NCBI GenBank assembly: GCA_003519965.1
Contig: DOVS01000202.1
Span: 1 to 6,356, forward strand
Origin: Betaproteobacteria bacterium
Lineage (GTDB): Bacteria > Pseudomonadota > Gammaproteobacteria > Burkholderiales > UBA9220
Direction: 5' to 3'
DNA length: 6,356 nt
The notes below the pieces were generated by a model that had not been told where the DNA came from, made no database searches, and saw only the letters and a program-made list of their open reading frames with translations. Shown here piece after piece: positions 5,902 through 6,356 of the stretch. Position numbers and translations under genes: made by a program. The number at the start of each line of letters is the position of its first letter. The stretch's first letter is position 1.

Positions 5902-6356
5902 CTATTCCACGCGTTCGCCGTGGAGGCTGACGTCGAGACCTTCCCGTTCTTCTTCTTCCGTCACGCGCAAGCCGATCACGACATCGATGACCTTGAGAAT
6001 GATGAAGGAAGCGACCGCGGTATAAACGGTGGTGGCGGCGACGGCGAGAAGCTGTGTGACCACTTGTCCGCCGTTGCCTTCCAGCAGGCCGGCGGTGCCG
6101 CCGATCGATTTGACCGCGAACACGCCGGTTAGGATGGCGCCGATCATGCCGCCGACGCCATGCACGCCGAAGGCGTCGAGCGAGTCGTCGTAGCCCAGCA
6201 TATGCTTGAGGGCGGTCGCGCTCCAGAAGCAGACCACACCCGCCACGATGCCGATCGCCAGCGCACCCATCACGCCCACGAAACCGGAAGCCGGGGTGAT
6301 CGCCACTAGTCCGGCGACCGCGCCGGAGGCAATGCCCAATACGCTGGGCTTGCCCT
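5902..6356 (-). CDS. amtB: Ammonium transporter (Amt family), C-terminal part
   Basis: Amt proteins are trimeric inner-membrane channels for ammonium, usually controlled by the PII protein GlnK. Only the last 150 or so residues are in the window; the 5' end lies beyond base 6356. The readable frame begins GKPSVLGIASGAVAGLVAIT and continues with TPASGFVGVMGALAIG, then LGYDDSLDAFGVHGVGGMIG. The latter contains the second pore histidine of the twin-His pair (His318 in E. coli AmtB). IGAILTGVFA and a last membrane segment (around TAVASFIILKVIDVVIGL) follow. The cytoplasmic tail RVTEEEEREGLDVSLHGERVE is the typical GlnK-interacting tail. It ends in TAG at 5902 and is followed by a strong terminator. 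I name it amtB by family resemblance. Confidence 0.95.
   Translation of the reverse strand, partial: GKPSVLGIASGAVAGLVAITPASGFVGVMGALAIGIVAGVVCFWSATALKHMLGYDDSLDAFGVHGVGGMIGAILTGVFAVKSIGGTAGLLEGNGGQVVTQLLAVAATTVYTAVASFIILKVIDVVIGLRVTEEEEREGLDVSLHGERVE

Noticed and set aside
1..6356. CRISPR arrays, tRNA or rRNA genes, insertion sequences, attachment sites
   Set aside because: No spaced direct repeats, cloverleaf-like sequences, transposase motifs or terminal inverted repeats were seen on either strand.

Overview
The window is a GC-rich (roughly 60% by eye), densely coding chromosomal segment that looks like a beta- or gammaproteobacterium. The evidence is the rare proteobacterial ('ferrooxidans-type') glutamate-cysteine ligase, an E. 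coli-like glutathione synthetase, and a short phosphotransferase (PTS) block made of a mannose-type EIIA, HPr and Enzyme I. From memory, the order amt - gshA - gshB - EIIA - ptsH - ptsI is a known arrangement in betaproteobacteria such as Ralstonia and Burkholderia. The species cannot be named from this sequence.

Layout, read from right to left because most genes are on the minus strand. The 3' end of an ammonium transporter gene (5902-6356, cut by the window edge) is closed by a strong intrinsic terminator at 5849-5874. Next is one plus-strand gene (5022-5798) for a Rossmann-fold protein resembling ketopantoate reductase. It is transcribed divergently from gshA across a 135-bp intergenic region that carries a good sigma70-type promoter for gshA. 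The minus-strand run then continues: gshA (3609-4886), gshB (2604-3542), apbE (1540-2610, overlapping gshB by 7 bp), an EIIA gene (1033-1458), ptsH (795-1064, overlapping the EIIA gene by 32 bp) and ptsI (1-802, overlapping ptsH, 3' end outside the window).

Function. GshA and GshB are the two ATP-dependent steps of glutathione synthesis. ApbE is a predicted periplasmic lipoprotein of the FAD:protein FMN transferase family. EI, HPr and EIIA form a phosphorelay; no EIIB or EIIC sugar permease is seen here, so a regulatory role is more likely than sugar uptake. A TATAAT box in the 81-bp gap before the EIIA gene suggests that the PTS genes can also be transcribed separately.

No convincing undescribed multi-gene system is present. 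The points most worth a second look are: apbE and the reductase-like gene sitting inside an otherwise conserved block; an ApbE in which the usual metal-binding Thr position is Lys; the divergent PanE-like protein; and several perfect palindromes, two of them about 70 bp apart inside gshB.
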